Positions 1 to 7,500 of a DNA stretch of 13,477 nt are shown one piece after another (the stretch's first letter is position 1; the number at the start of each line of letters is the position of its first letter). This DNA comes from Clostridia bacterium. Its GTDB lineage: Bacteria > Bacillota > Clostridia > Christensenellales > Aristaeellaceae. The stretch covers positions 1 through 13,477 of the forward strand of contig CAAEUQ010000147.1 of assembly GCA_900759005.1 (NCBI GenBank), written 5' to 3'. The position numbers and the translations under genes were made by a program. The notes beneath the pieces were generated by a model, which had not been told where the DNA came from, did not search any database, and saw only the letters and a list, made by a program, of their open reading frames with translations.

Positions 1-41
1 CCTCCAAAGGCAAGGAATTTATTGCCTGATGCTCCACACTT

Positions 42-426
42 TTATCTTGGCGAGTTTGAAAAGAATTGGCTGGCGTGGAGTTGTGTCAGAGGTGTGTTCG
101 TCTTTGGCGAGAATATCCCTTCCATGCGCCATGGATTATAATAGGAGTCATCCATACAACGAAGCGCCGACGTTTCAATCTTGATAATTGTAGATTCATC
201 GCCCTTCTGTATCTCCAGACTGACTGTTTTCATGTTCCGGTCTGCAACACTGCGCATGATGGCGCGGCGGGCATGATACTCATCGGGCGTGACCTCCATT
301 CGAGACACTTCCTCGCGCAGAAATCCAATCTGCCAGTGCCCTGTCTATGGAGATATTATGGGAATCATTGACAGCGCGGGCAATATTGTAGTAGAATGCG
401 GGTAAGATGCGCGGAGGAGTCGATTG
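42..426 (-). pseudogene. Frameshifted remnant of an unrecognised gene
   Basis: Two overlapping minus-strand frames both read like genuine protein and join naturally. The upstream frame is open from 426 to 283 and includes the string PAFYYNIARAVNDS followed by HNISIDRALADW. The second frame is open from 344 to 42 and continues QIGFLREEVSRMEVTPDEY, then a basic and acidic stretch ending near MEGIFSP. The junction that best preserves both lies around 325-333, so one small insertion or deletion probably split the gene. The second frame also has its own plausible start, ATG at 299, with GAGGAA nine bases upstream, so a short 85-residue protein could still be made from 299 to 42. The last 22 or so residues may be out of frame too, because the neighbouring frame also looks protein-like down to about position 18. 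I do not recognise the family. No start codon for the upstream part is evident. Confidence 0.45.
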
Positions 427-534
427 CTATCAATAGATCACTTGTTGATGCTATTGGTAAATGTAGCTCCTTTCGCAATCGTGGGTATAGCTATGATATG
501 GAATCTGGGTGTGGCGCCTGCAAAGCAGCTATAG
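424..534 (+). CDS. Possible small hydrophobic membrane peptide (36 aa)
   Basis: A short reading frame starts with TTG at 424, just after a GGAGGAG ribosome-binding-site-like sequence at 413-419, and ends with TAG at 532-534. An internal ATG at 448 is an alternative start. The product is strongly hydrophobic over LLMLLVNVAPFAIVGIAMIW, which is long enough for one membrane span, and is followed by a short polar tail ending AKQL. A perfect 7-bp inverted repeat, AGCAGCT/AGCTGCT with a 6-base loop at 524-543, overlaps its stop but has no T-run. It sits next to a decayed gene and could itself be a remnant. The spacing from ribosome site to TTG is tight, so this is a tentative call. Confidence 0.25.
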   Translation: MLSIDHLLMLLVNVAPFAIVGIAMIWNLGVAPAKQL

Positions 535-567
535 CAAGCTGCTGGATGGGAGGGCGTAAATATGGAT

Positions 568-597
568 TTGGACATTGGGCGCGCATCGAGCCATAAT
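568..597 (+). promoter_or_regulatory. Predicted sigma70-type promoter for the hypothetical operon
   Basis: A -35 box TTGGAC at 568-573 is separated by 18 bp from a -10 box CATAAT at 592-597. Transcription would start near 604, giving a leader of about 38 bases before the ATG at 642. Both boxes are one or two bases from consensus. Confidence 0.5.
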
Positions 598-641
598 CTA
601 TTTTCCTGCTGTTCATTATTCCTGAAAAATAGGAGGAGACT

Positions 642-1148
642 ATGAAGAAGCGAATTGTAATTATCGTTTTGATCGTCTGCATGATGATTGTGCTGGGCGG
701 CTGGTATGCATACAACAGAGCCAACGCCGTTCCGTTTGCTTCTCGAATCCGGAACAAGCTCGGTCGTTGCTTTCAGATCGAGGATGTTGAAATCATCAAC
801 GATTTCATGGCGATCAGCGATATGGATCTGGCACTCAAATTCAAGCTGTCCAATCGGGAGCCGCTGACGCAAAAGCTGACCGAAAAGGGCTGGCGCTCCG
901 AGCCAATTCCGGAGCAAATCGCTTACGACCGAATTCTGAGCAAATACGACGAATTTGATCGCGAGATGATTGAATACACGCAGAATTACGATTGCCAGTG
1001 GATTTTTATCGACGTGTACAATCAGCACTATAAAAGGCGCAAGGAAACACCGGAAACGAAGGGCGATATCTACGGCTCACCCCATTTCCAGCTAGCCGTA
1101 TACGTTCCCGAATACAATTTGCTGCTGTACAGGGAGATTGCAATGTAA
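642..1148 (+). CDS. Membrane-anchored hypothetical protein (168 aa)
   Basis: I do not recognise the family. The start is ATG at 642 with a strong AGGAGGA ribosome binding site seven or so bases upstream, and the gene ends with TAA. Residues 1-4 are basic (MKKR) and residues 5-24 form one hydrophobic segment (IVIIVLIVCMMIVLGGWYAY). The protein is therefore probably a single-pass inner-membrane protein with its C-terminal part of about 140 residues outside the cell, or it carries an uncleaved signal anchor. There is a cysteine in the hydrophobic segment but no convincing lipobox. The outer part is rich in charged and aromatic residues and has no motif I can name. It is the first gene after the predicted promoter at 568-597. 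The next gene starts 73 bases downstream with no clear promoter between, so the two are probably co-transcribed. Confidence 0.8.
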   Translation: MKKRIVIIVLIVCMMIVLGGWYAYNRANAVPFASRIRNKLGRCFQIEDVEIINDFMAISDMDLALKFKLSNREPLTQKLTEKGWRSEPIPEQIAYDRILSKYDEFDREMIEYTQNYDCQWIFIDVYNQHYKRRKETPETKGDIYGSPHFQLAVYVPEYNLLLYREIAM

Positions 1149-1221
1149 AAGGACACTCCTCCTCCTTGGAAATCTCGGCATTGATGACCGTGCCTGCATG
1201 AACCGGCGAGAGGAATAAGCC

Positions 1222-2052
1222 ATGAATATACGTAAAAGGCTTTATTCGGAACAAAACGATGAAATCATCGATTGGATCAAGCACCTCATGTGCATCAACC
1301 AGCCGGCGCTGACCGAGCGGCTGATTCGCGCATTGAAGGGACTTTATCCGACGGACGTTGTTGAATACCTGCTGGGCGTGTATTACCTCGAATTTGGCGG
1401 GACATACGCGCTTGGCGGGGGCAGATATATAGAAAGAAAGGTTTCATTCCGCCGTGCGCGCAGGCATTTGAAGCGCGCCCTTCGCGTAAAGCCGCAGGAT
1501 GCGGAAATCCTGACGGCGATTGGCGAATCCTACGCCAAGGAGTGGAAACCGGCGCTTGCTTTTCCGTTCTGTGAAAGGGCATTGGCGCTCGACATGGGCA
1601 ATGCGCGCTTTGCATGGAACCTGATGGAGCAGGGCTATCTGCTTGCACACTATGAGACGGTTCTTTCATGCGCCGCCGCTTTTCACTGGGAAACCTGTGC
1701 GGATCATGCAAGAATCTTCTGGTGCAGCGTGATCTGCGCTTACTCCGCCGCCGTGCTGAGAGATGCGAAGAAAACGCGCGAATTTGCGTCCCGCGCGCTG
1801 GAAAGCTATACGTCGGAGCTTCCGCAGGGCGATCTTGCCGCCGCGTGTTTGCTGGACATACTCTTTCTGGCGGGGCGAACGGATGAACTGAAAACGCAGT
1901 ACGTGAAATGTGCGCAGGAGGCTGAATGCGTTTCGTCGCCGCTGCTTTGCGCCTTGCGCGAAAAAGGGGAATGGATACCTCGGCAGGAACTCGCTTCGCA
2001 AATACTTGCAGCGTTTACGCCGCGAAATCTGCTGCCGCATTTGGCGTGGTAG
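1222..2052 (+). CDS. TPR-like helical repeat protein (276 aa)
   Basis: This is probably a cytoplasmic protein-interaction scaffold; no enzymatic motif is visible. The start is ATG at 1222 with GAGAGGAA upstream, and the stop is TAG at 2050-2052. Residues about 73-125 show the spacing of tetratricopeptide repeats: one helical pair with RARRHLKRALRVKPQDAEIL, then AIGESYAKEWKPALAFPFCE, with small residues and the alanine/leucine pattern at the expected places. Helical, alanine- and leucine-rich sequence continues to the end. No signal peptide or membrane segment is seen. It sits second in the cluster and ends 19 bases before the next start. The specific partner is unknown. The TPR assignment rests on pattern only, so a general alpha-solenoid is the safer statement. 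Confidence 0.78.
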   Translation: MNIRKRLYSEQNDEIIDWIKHLMCINQPALTERLIRALKGLYPTDVVEYLLGVYYLEFGGTYALGGGRYIERKVSFRRARRHLKRALRVKPQDAEILTAIGESYAKEWKPALAFPFCERALALDMGNARFAWNLMEQGYLLAHYETVLSCAAAFHWETCADHARIFWCSVICAYSAAVLRDAKKTREFASRALESYTSELPQGDLAAACLLDILFLAGRTDELKTQYVKCAQEAECVSSPLLCALREKGEWIPRQELASQILAAFTPRNLLPHLAW

Positions 2053-2071
2053 CGCAAAGGAGGGGGGCAAT

Positions 2072-2605
2072 ATGAAATATAATATATGTTCAATCGCCCT
2101 AAGTTTATTCTGGTGGTTTCCGGTTGTCCTCGATCTGGATACGGGGAAAACCTATACTTTATATCGCGCTTCCGTTGTATCGGAGGTGGAGAAGCTGAAA
2201 TCTCCGAAGAGAATTCCGCATTATTCGGCAGCGCCGATTTATCGATGCTATCTGGAGCTCGCACAGGATTTGGGAATCGTGGATGCGGGCGATTTGCTGG
2301 AACGTTTTCCGCGATTTGAATTTGCCGGAGAAACGGGGGCTGTAGGCGTTCCTTTCGGAGATTCGGACGAGGAGAAGGCTTTCTATAGGGAAGCTGATAT
2401 TCTATTTGATTCAATGTGGGGTGATTCGAGAATCCTTCCGCTGGATGATTTTCTGGAGGAATTTAAGATATGTGCGGCGAAACGATGGTGCGCGCGGGAA
2501 GGCATTGAATGGTACGACAGGCAACCGCAATCCAGACGGCATATGCTTCCTGATGCTGTGAAGAAGACGCTGAAATTCTTGACAGTGCCGGAAGGCTTGC
2601 AGTAG
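2072..2605 (+). CDS. Hypothetical protein (177 aa)
   Basis: I do not recognise this protein. The reading frame is open from 1910, but the real start is most likely the ATG at 2072: it lies directly after AAAGGAGGGGGG at 2056-2067 and beyond the TAG of the preceding gene. The first 20 or so residues are hydrophobic (MKYNICSIALSLFWWFPVVL), but no clear cleavage site follows and DLDTGKTYTLYRAS reads like soluble beta structure. They may therefore be a buried strand rather than an export signal. Later parts include a charged stretch around GDSDEEKAFYREADILFDSM and a helical, basic C terminus ending TVPEGLQ. It is third in the cluster that starts at 642 and is probably translated from the same transcript. 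Confidence 0.7.
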   Translation: MKYNICSIALSLFWWFPVVLDLDTGKTYTLYRASVVSEVEKLKSPKRIPHYSAAPIYRCYLELAQDLGIVDAGDLLERFPRFEFAGETGAVGVPFGDSDEEKAFYREADILFDSMWGDSRILPLDDFLEEFKICAAKRWCAREGIEWYDRQPQSRRHMLPDAVKKTLKFLTVPEGLQ

Positions 2606-2648
2606 AATACGAACGTGCTGAATTTGCGATTGAAGATAGGAGACGGGT

Positions 2649-2711
2649 ATGAAGATGGTTCTGGCGTTGTTCACGATTGTTCTGGCTGAATCTATATCAC
2701 AATCCGCTTAA
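2649..2711 (+). CDS. Signal-peptide-like stub (20 aa), possibly a truncated gene
   Basis: ATG at 2649 follows TAGGAGA at a normal distance. The frame gives MKMVLALFTIVLAESISQSA and then stops with TAA at 2709-2711. The sequence looks like the start of an exported protein (short basic start, hydrophobic core) cut off soon after the core. Either it is a very small secreted or membrane peptide, or the remains of a fourth gene of the cluster whose body has been deleted. The region from 2712 to 2850 holds no further frame continuing it. Confidence 0.35.
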   Translation: MKMVLALFTIVLAESISQSA

Positions 2712-2852
2712 AACGAGGCTTTTCTTCTATGCTGTTCAGCCGGTAACGCTTCTGCAACTATAATTTGCCATATGCACACTTGTAGTAATCATCCGTGCAA
2801 TCCATGTTTTCTTGCCGTGCGCCGCTTTTTCAGCGTGTTTTACCAATAATAA

Positions 2853-2874
2853 ACCCGCCCGAGATTGGGCGGGT
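2853..2874 (-). terminator. Hairpin terminator after the esterase gene
   Basis: An 8-bp GC-rich inverted repeat, ACCCGCCC/GGGCGGGT with a 6-base loop, lies 8 bases beyond the esterase stop. On the minus strand it is followed by TTTATTATT, a modest U-rich tail. The rest of 2712-2881 shows no gene. Confidence 0.6.
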
Positions 2875-2881
2875 ATTTACG

Positions 2882-3835
2882 TTAGAATCCGTACAGCCTC
2901 AGCCATTCCGTGCAGAGCTTCGTCCAATGGGCGACGTGGGGGTCGTTGGCGCGGGGGTCGGGGTGAAGCTCGTTGGAGAGGGCGGTTCCGTGGTTGCCAT
3001 AGGGAAAAATATGCAGTTCGAACGGTACGCCACAGGCGGCGAGGACGTCGGCAAACTGCGTTGCGTTGCGCGGGTCGTCCATGCCGGCGCACTGCCAGAT
3101 GAAAAACGGCGGGCAATCCGCATTGACATTGCGTTCGATTGCCGTGCGCGAGAGCTGCTTCTGCGCTTCGCGGTCGTAACCGAGGAGCCCTTTTGAGACG
3201 GGAAGGCCGCTGCCCGCGCCATAGCAGAGCACGGCGGCGTCCGGACGGCTGGAGGCGCGCGCGACGGGATCGGCGGCATTTGGATCGCCGTCCGGGGGCA
3301 TGGTCGCGCAATGACCGGTGAGGAACGAGCCGGCGGAGAAGCCCATCATTGCGATTTTATCGGGCAGAGTATTCAATCGCTCGGCATTTGCGCGGAGATA
3401 GCGCATTGCGCGCATGGCGTCCTCGCACGCCGCGGTGCTGGGGTAGGGGTTGACGCGGTAATCGAGCACGGCGACGTTGAAGCCTTCGTTATAAAAATGC
3501 TCGGCGACGACGGTGCCTTCATAGCACGCCTTCCAGAACCAGCCGCCGCCGGGACAGACGAGAATCATGCTGCGCGGCGCGCCGGAATGAATGCGAACGC
3601 CGACGGATGGCTCGGGCTGATTGAAATCGGCGCGGAAGCCAGGCGTGCCGGATTCGCCCCAAATGGGCTGAGGATTGGGGTCAAACGTGCGGAAATCCTT
3701 CTGCCAGAAATCCCACATGGGCTTGTATTCCGCCATGAATTCCTGCCAGTACGCCTCGGGCAGATCGAAGCCCTTGCGCACGGCGAACCATTTCTGATCG
3801 TTGGTTTTGGGATAGCCGGTAAATCTCGGGTGCAT
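2882..3835 (-). CDS. Alpha/beta-hydrolase, acetylesterase-like (317 aa)
   Basis: This is a probable cytoplasmic carboxylesterase of the Aes/HSL-like group (COG0657 type), which commonly removes acetyl groups from imported sugars. The oxyanion-hole motif is seen as CPGGGW at residues 94-99, in place of the usual HGGG. The nucleophile elbow is GFSAG at 165-169, making Ser167 the nucleophile. The acid is probably Asp254 in GMDDPRN and the base His282 in GNHG. No signal peptide is present. The start is ATG at 3835 with AAGGAG eight bases upstream. The gene lies 142 bases downstream of the solute-binding-protein gene on the same strand, beyond a terminator-like hairpin, so it may be partly co-transcribed with the transporter. 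This suggests a role in deacetylating the imported oligosaccharide, but the substrate cannot be read from sequence. The unusual N-terminal 70 residues, rich in tryptophan and phenylalanine, precede the core fold. Confidence 0.82.
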   Translation of the reverse strand: MHPRFTGYPKTNDQKWFAVRKGFDLPEAYWQEFMAEYKPMWDFWQKDFRTFDPNPQPIWGESGTPGFRADFNQPEPSVGVRIHSGAPRSMILVCPGGGWFWKACYEGTVVAEHFYNEGFNVAVLDYRVNPYPSTAACEDAMRAMRYLRANAERLNTLPDKIAMMGFSAGSFLTGHCATMPPDGDPNAADPVARASSRPDAAVLCYGAGSGLPVSKGLLGYDREAQKQLSRTAIERNVNADCPPFFIWQCAGMDDPRNATQFADVLAACGVPFELHIFPYGNHGTALSNELHPDPRANDPHVAHWTKLCTEWLRLYGF

Positions 3836-3939
3836 GATAGCGCTCCTTTCGGAAAGTCGGGAGGATATGAGACGACGATCGGGCGTTTGACGGTTGAAGC
3901 GATTGAGAAATTGCGCCGCCCGATTGAATTTTTACAAAC

Positions 3940-3960
3940 GCGCCCGCCTGTGGCGGGCGC
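3940..3960 (-). terminator. Hairpin between solute-binding protein and esterase genes
   Basis: A perfect 9-bp stem GCGCCCGCC/GGCGGGCGC with a 3-base loop sits 17 bases after the stop of the solute-binding protein gene. On the minus strand it is followed by GTTTGTAAAAATTC, so the U-tract is weak and read-through into the esterase gene is plausible. It could also protect the 3' end of the upstream message, which is typical for abundant binding-protein transcripts. Confidence 0.55.
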
Positions 3961-3977
3961 ATGGTTTTGAGAATGGA

Positions 3978-5501
3978 TTACTTATTCGCTTCCAGATAGG
4001 CGGCCGCCTGCTCATAATAGGCGTTCAGGACGGTCTTCAGACCGGCGGCTTCCATCTGCTGGATGAACTGATCGAGACCGCCGTCGGGATTGACGAAGCC
4101 CAGCGTCAGCGGCGTGCCGAATTCATCATAAACGCTCTTGATCGCGGCGAGCTCGTTCTGGTAATTCGCGCTGTCGAACACGAACGCCTGCATGATGTTG
4201 TTGATGCTTCGGTCGTTCATGTCGGCATAAATCTGGCGATAGCCGGGAATGCAGTTCTGCTCGGCGGGCAGCGTCTGATAATCCCAGTTGCGGAACGCGC
4301 TCCAGCAGATCCAGTTGCCGCCGTAGAGCGAGCTGCGCGCGCCGCTGGCGATTACGTTTTCGTTGAGAGAACCGTCTTCGTTCAGTTCGCCGGCAAACGT
4401 CCACTGCGCGTCTTCGCCGTAAATGCCGCGCTGAATGAGATAGTTCATCTCCTTATCGTTGCGCAGGTAATCGATCACCTGAAGCACCAGCTCCGGATGC
4501 GCGCTGTTGGTGGGGATGGACAGACCGCCGCCGGTCGTCTTGTAGCGCAGAAGCAGGCTGTCGCCGGAGAGATCGATCATTTCGAGACGCTCGTTTCCGC
4601 CGTTCTTCTTCAGATCCTCGTTTGCGGAATTGACGGTGCCGGAGTTGTCGACCATGACCGCGGTCTTGCCGTTCGCCATGTTCTCGCGGTTCGTGTTCGT
4701 GTTCGAAAGCGAATCCTTGGAAATCCAGCCGTTCTGGTTCCAGCGATAGAGCGTTTCGAGCGCCTGGCGGTATTCGTCGGTGTAGAGATAGCAGAACGGC
4801 TGCGGCGCTTCCTGCGTAATATCAAAGGCGACGCAGAGCTGGGAATAGTTGCTGTCCTCCGCCCACTGGCAGGTGTTGAACATCAGGATATCGCGCAGAT
4901 AGCCGCTCATGGTGTTGGTCAGCAGCGGAACGATGCTCGTTTCGTTTTCCGCAACCGCCGCCATGTAATTTTCAAGGGACGCGATGTCCGTGACCTCGGG
5001 AAGACCGTATTTTTCACGGAGATCCGCGCGAATGCCGACTACGCCCTGCAGGTTTTCAATGTAGAGCTGGGGGATCATGTAAATCGTGCCGTTGACGCGC
5101 GCCTGATCCCATACGGATTCGGGCGTGTCTTCGTAGGTCAGCGGCGCGTAGGTCTTGAGCATTTCCTCGGTGATCGGCATGAAGGCGTTCTTTGCCGCGA
5201 GCGTCGCATAGCCGCTCCAGTAGCTGCTAAATACCGCGTCCATCTTCGTCTGGGACGCGAACAGCAGTGGGTAGGTCGTCTTGAATTCGCCGAAGGGGAT
5301 GTATTCGACCTTCATGGTGCAGCCGAGCTTCTCGGCGAGCTTTTCGTTGACGGCGGCGAGCACGACCTTATCGTCCTCCAGTTCTTCGCCGAAGAAATAG
5401 AAGATCAGCTCGGTCGGTTCGCTGTCGGCGGATGCGGGAATGAGCGAGAGCAGCATCAGCGCCGAAAGGAGCGTGCAGAGAATGCGAGTGAGTTTTTTCA
5501 T
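3978..5501 (-). CDS. Sugar ABC transporter solute-binding protein, LipO/YtcQ-like (507 aa)
   Basis: This is an extracellular solute-binding protein of the CUT1 type that would capture an oligosaccharide and deliver it to the two adjacent permeases. Residues 1-25 form a signal peptide (basic MKKLTR, hydrophobic core, LIPASA before DSEP), pointing to cleavage after Ala25. No lipobox cysteine is present at the cleavage site, unlike most such proteins of monoderm bacteria. The mature part begins with strand-like ELIFYFFGEE. It has long helical and aromatic-rich segments, and the roughly 500-residue length matches the large LipO-like binding proteins rather than the 400-430-residue MalE type. The C-terminal half (for example LELVLQVIDYLRNDKE-like helix, then LGFVNPDGG) fits that family. 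The start is ATG at 5501 with AAGGAGGGA upstream. It is the last gene of the three-gene transporter operon, 51 bases after the second permease. Confidence 0.88.
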   Translation of the reverse strand: MKKLTRILCTLLSALMLLSLIPASADSEPTELIFYFFGEELEDDKVVLAAVNEKLAEKLGCTMKVEYIPFGEFKTTYPLLFASQTKMDAVFSSYWSGYATLAAKNAFMPITEEMLKTYAPLTYEDTPESVWDQARVNGTIYMIPQLYIENLQGVVGIRADLREKYGLPEVTDIASLENYMAAVAENETSIVPLLTNTMSGYLRDILMFNTCQWAEDSNYSQLCVAFDITQEAPQPFCYLYTDEYRQALETLYRWNQNGWISKDSLSNTNTNRENMANGKTAVMVDNSGTVNSANEDLKKNGGNERLEMIDLSGDSLLLRYKTTGGGLSIPTNSAHPELVLQVIDYLRNDKEMNYLIQRGIYGEDAQWTFAGELNEDGSLNENVIASGARSSLYGGNWICWSAFRNWDYQTLPAEQNCIPGYRQIYADMNDRSINNIMQAFVFDSANYQNELAAIKSVYDEFGTPLTLGFVNPDGGLDQFIQQMEAAGLKTVLNAYYEQAAAYLEANK

Positions 5502-5552
5502 GGGAGTCCCTCCTTAGAATATTGTTTGCGCAGCGCGCATTGGAATTAAGGT

Positions 5553-6464
5553 TCAGCCCTTGACGGCGCCGATGGTAATGCCCTTTACGAAGTATTTCTG
5601 AAGGAACGGATACAGGCAGATGATCGGGCCGGTGGCGATGACCGTCATGGCGAGCTTCAGGCTTTCGCTGGGGAAATCGAGACTGGAGATGTCCGAACTC
5701 ATGGCAACGGTGGCATTTTTCAGGAATTCCACGCTGTTGAGCAATCGATACAGGTAATATTGCAGCGGGAACAGATCGGAATTCTGCAAAAACAGCATTC
5801 CGGTTCGCCATTCGTTCCAGTAATTGAGCGCGGTGAACATTCCGATGCTGGCGAGCGCGGGCTTTACCAGCGGCAGCACGATGCGAAAGAAGATATAGAA
5901 TTCGCCCGCACCGTCGATCTTCGCCGCCTCGATCAGCGCTTTCGGAACGGTCTTCATGAAATTCTTCATCAGAATTACGTAAAACACGTTCACCAGCTGC
6001 GTCAGAATCAGAATCAGATACGTGTCCTTCAGCTTCAAATAGTTCGTAATCAGCAGATACCACGGTACCAGTCCTCCGGAGAACAGCATCGTGAAGAATA
6101 CGAACATCGTAAAGAACCCACGGCTTTTGAAGTCGTCGCGCTGGAGCGCGTAGCCGCACATGGAGGTGATCAGAAGCGACAGGAATGTGCCGAGCGCGGT
6201 GATCGATACGGTAATCCCATATGCGCGCAGCACTCGATCGGGATACTTGAACGCCATCTGATATGCTTCCAGCGAAAATTCGTGCGGAATCAGCGAATAG
6301 CCCCGCGAATAGATTTCCGCCTCGGACGTAAACGATCCGACGATCACCAGCCAGAACGGAAGCACGCACAGCACGGCGATCAGAATGATGAATGCATAGG
6401 CGAGAATGTTGAATGCCCTGCGGTCTTTCGAGGTGTAAACCCCGTTCGTCTTTGCGTTTTTCAC
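5553..6464 (-). CDS. Carbohydrate ABC transporter permease, LplC/YtcP-like (303 aa)
   Basis: This is an inner-membrane permease of the MalG-like half of a CUT1 transporter. About six membrane segments are visible, the first at residues 20-44 (LAYAFIILIAVLCVLPFWLVI) and the last near 271-290. The EAA loop that docks on the ATPase is clear: EAAKIDGAGEFYIFFRIVLP at residues 179-198. The ending GITIGAVKG is typical of the YtcP/LplC group. The start is a GTG at 6464; the frame is closed by TGA just upstream, and a GGGGG-rich site lies 12 bases before the GTG, so translation initiation may be weak or coupled. It lies 46 bases after the first permease and 51 before the binding-protein gene, as one operon. 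Confidence 0.92.
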   Translation of the reverse strand: MKNAKTNGVYTSKDRRAFNILAYAFIILIAVLCVLPFWLVIVGSFTSEAEIYSRGYSLIPHEFSLEAYQMAFKYPDRVLRAYGITVSITALGTFLSLLITSMCGYALQRDDFKSRGFFTMFVFFTMLFSGGLVPWYLLITNYLKLKDTYLILILTQLVNVFYVILMKNFMKTVPKALIEAAKIDGAGEFYIFFRIVLPLVKPALASIGMFTALNYWNEWRTGMLFLQNSDLFPLQYYLYRLLNSVEFLKNATVAMSSDISSLDFPSESLKLAMTVIATGPIICLYPFLQKYFVKGITIGAVKG

Positions 6465-6510
6465 TTGATTTCAGAGCCCCCTTATGATCAATGCAGTGCG
6501 ATTTCCATGG

Positions 6511-7437
6511 TCAGTACAGCGCGTTTTCCGGACTGATCCGGCGAATGACTGCGTTGGTGACAATCAGCGTAACCGAGCAGAGCACGGACTGATACAGACC
6601 GATTGCGGAGGACATTCCGAATTCGTAGCTGGTCAGCAGTGAGCGGAAGACGTAGGTGTCGATTACGTCGGTGGAATTGTAGAGCAGGCCGTTCGTGCCG
6701 ACGAGCTGATAGAACATATCGAAATTGCCGCGGAAGATATTGCCGATTGCGAGAATCAAAAGCACGATGAACGTGGGCATGATGCCCGGCAGCGTGATAT
6801 AGCGAATTTTCTGCCATTCATTCGCGCCGTCCAGCGCCGCGCTTTCGTAAATTTCAGCGCTGATGCCCATGATTGCGGCGAGATAGACGATCGAGCCGTA
6901 GCCGACGTGCTTCCATGCGCTTAAGAAAACGAAGATGCCCGGCCAGTAGCTCGCGTCGGTGTAAACGTTCCATTTCGGAAGCCCGAGGCGGGCGAGCAGG
7001 CTGTTGATGAAGCCGAAATCATAGCTCAAAAGGTTATAGGCGATTGCGCCGACGACGACCCACGAGATGAAATTCGGCAGGAACATTGCGCCCTGCGCGA
7101 TCTTTTTGAATCGCGGACGGGCGATTTCGGAAAGGAAAATTGCCGCCGCAATTTCCAGCACGTTCTGCGTTACGATGAACGCGAGGTTGTACAGCACCGT
7201 GTTTTTCGTTACCTGCCACGCCTTTCCGGACAGGAAGAAGAAGCGGAAATTGTTAAAGCCGCACCACGGGCTTTTGAATATGCCCTGACCGAAATTGTAA
7301 TTTTTGAATGCGATCACCGCGCCCGCCATCGGAACATAATTGAATACGATCAGATAGGCGACCACCGGCAGAACCATCAGAAGCAGCGCCTTGTTGCGCT
7401 TGAAATCGAACGCGAGATTCTTTACGAATTTGCCCAT
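6511..7437 (-). CDS. Carbohydrate ABC transporter permease, LplB/YteP-like (308 aa)
   Basis: This is the MalF-like inner-membrane permease partner of the CUT1 transporter. The first membrane segment is at residues 17-44 (ALLLMVLPVVAYLIVFNYVP), and further segments follow near 82-104, 118-137, 166-190, 221-238 and 277-297. The EAA loop ESAALDGANEWQKIRYITLP occupies residues 198-217. The ending RRISPENALY is characteristic of LplB-type permeases. The start is ATG at 7437 with AAGGAGATG upstream. It is the first gene of the minus-strand operon, behind a promoter with a perfect TATAAT, and is divergent from the regulator gene. Confidence 0.93.
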   Translation of the reverse strand: MGKFVKNLAFDFKRNKALLLMVLPVVAYLIVFNYVPMAGAVIAFKNYNFGQGIFKSPWCGFNNFRFFFLSGKAWQVTKNTVLYNLAFIVTQNVLEIAAAIFLSEIARPRFKKIAQGAMFLPNFISWVVVGAIAYNLLSYDFGFINSLLARLGLPKWNVYTDASYWPGIFVFLSAWKHVGYGSIVYLAAIMGISAEIYESAALDGANEWQKIRYITLPGIMPTFIVLLILAIGNIFRGNFDMFYQLVGTNGLLYNSTDVIDTYVFRSLLTSYEFGMSSAIGLYQSVLCSVTLIVTNAVIRRISPENALY

Positions 7438-7460
7438 ATGCTCATCTCCTTGCTGACTTT

Positions 7461-7466
7461 ATTATA
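7461..7466 (-). promoter_or_regulatory. -10 box of the ABC operon promoter
   Basis: On the minus strand the bases read TATAAT, and transcription would start near 7454, about 17 bases before the ATG. At 17-18 bp upstream there is only TAGCAT or GTAGCA, which is a poor -35. A strong -10 with a weak -35 is what is expected of a promoter that needs an activator, here presumably the neighbouring YesN-type regulator. Confidence 0.6.
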
Positions 7467-7500
7467 GCGGCATTGCGGTCGGGATGCTACCCAACAAAAC

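Noticed and set aside
1..141. Plus-strand open frame from the window edge ending at TAA 139-141
   Set aside because: It reads plausibly but overlaps the better-supported minus-strand relic, and 46 codons without a visible start are too little to decide.
562..645. 27-codon plus-strand frame ending in an ATGA overlap with the gene at 642
   Set aside because: The predicted promoter boxes at 568-597 lie inside it, so it would not be transcribed from its own start, and its product shows no features.
2712..2850. Gene or RNA between the stub and the esterase terminator
   Set aside because: No reading frame with a ribosome site and no clear folded element was seen.
3894..5549. Very long plus-strand open frame (551 codons)
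   Set aside because: It is the antisense shadow of the solute-binding protein gene: composition rich in Arg, Val, Gly and His with no domain, while the minus strand has signal peptide, ribosome site and family features.
5368..6369. Long minus-strand frame (333 codons) overlapping permease and binding protein genes
   Set aside because: It lies out of frame across two well-supported genes and is Arg/Ser/Ala-rich without motifs; a high-GC shadow.
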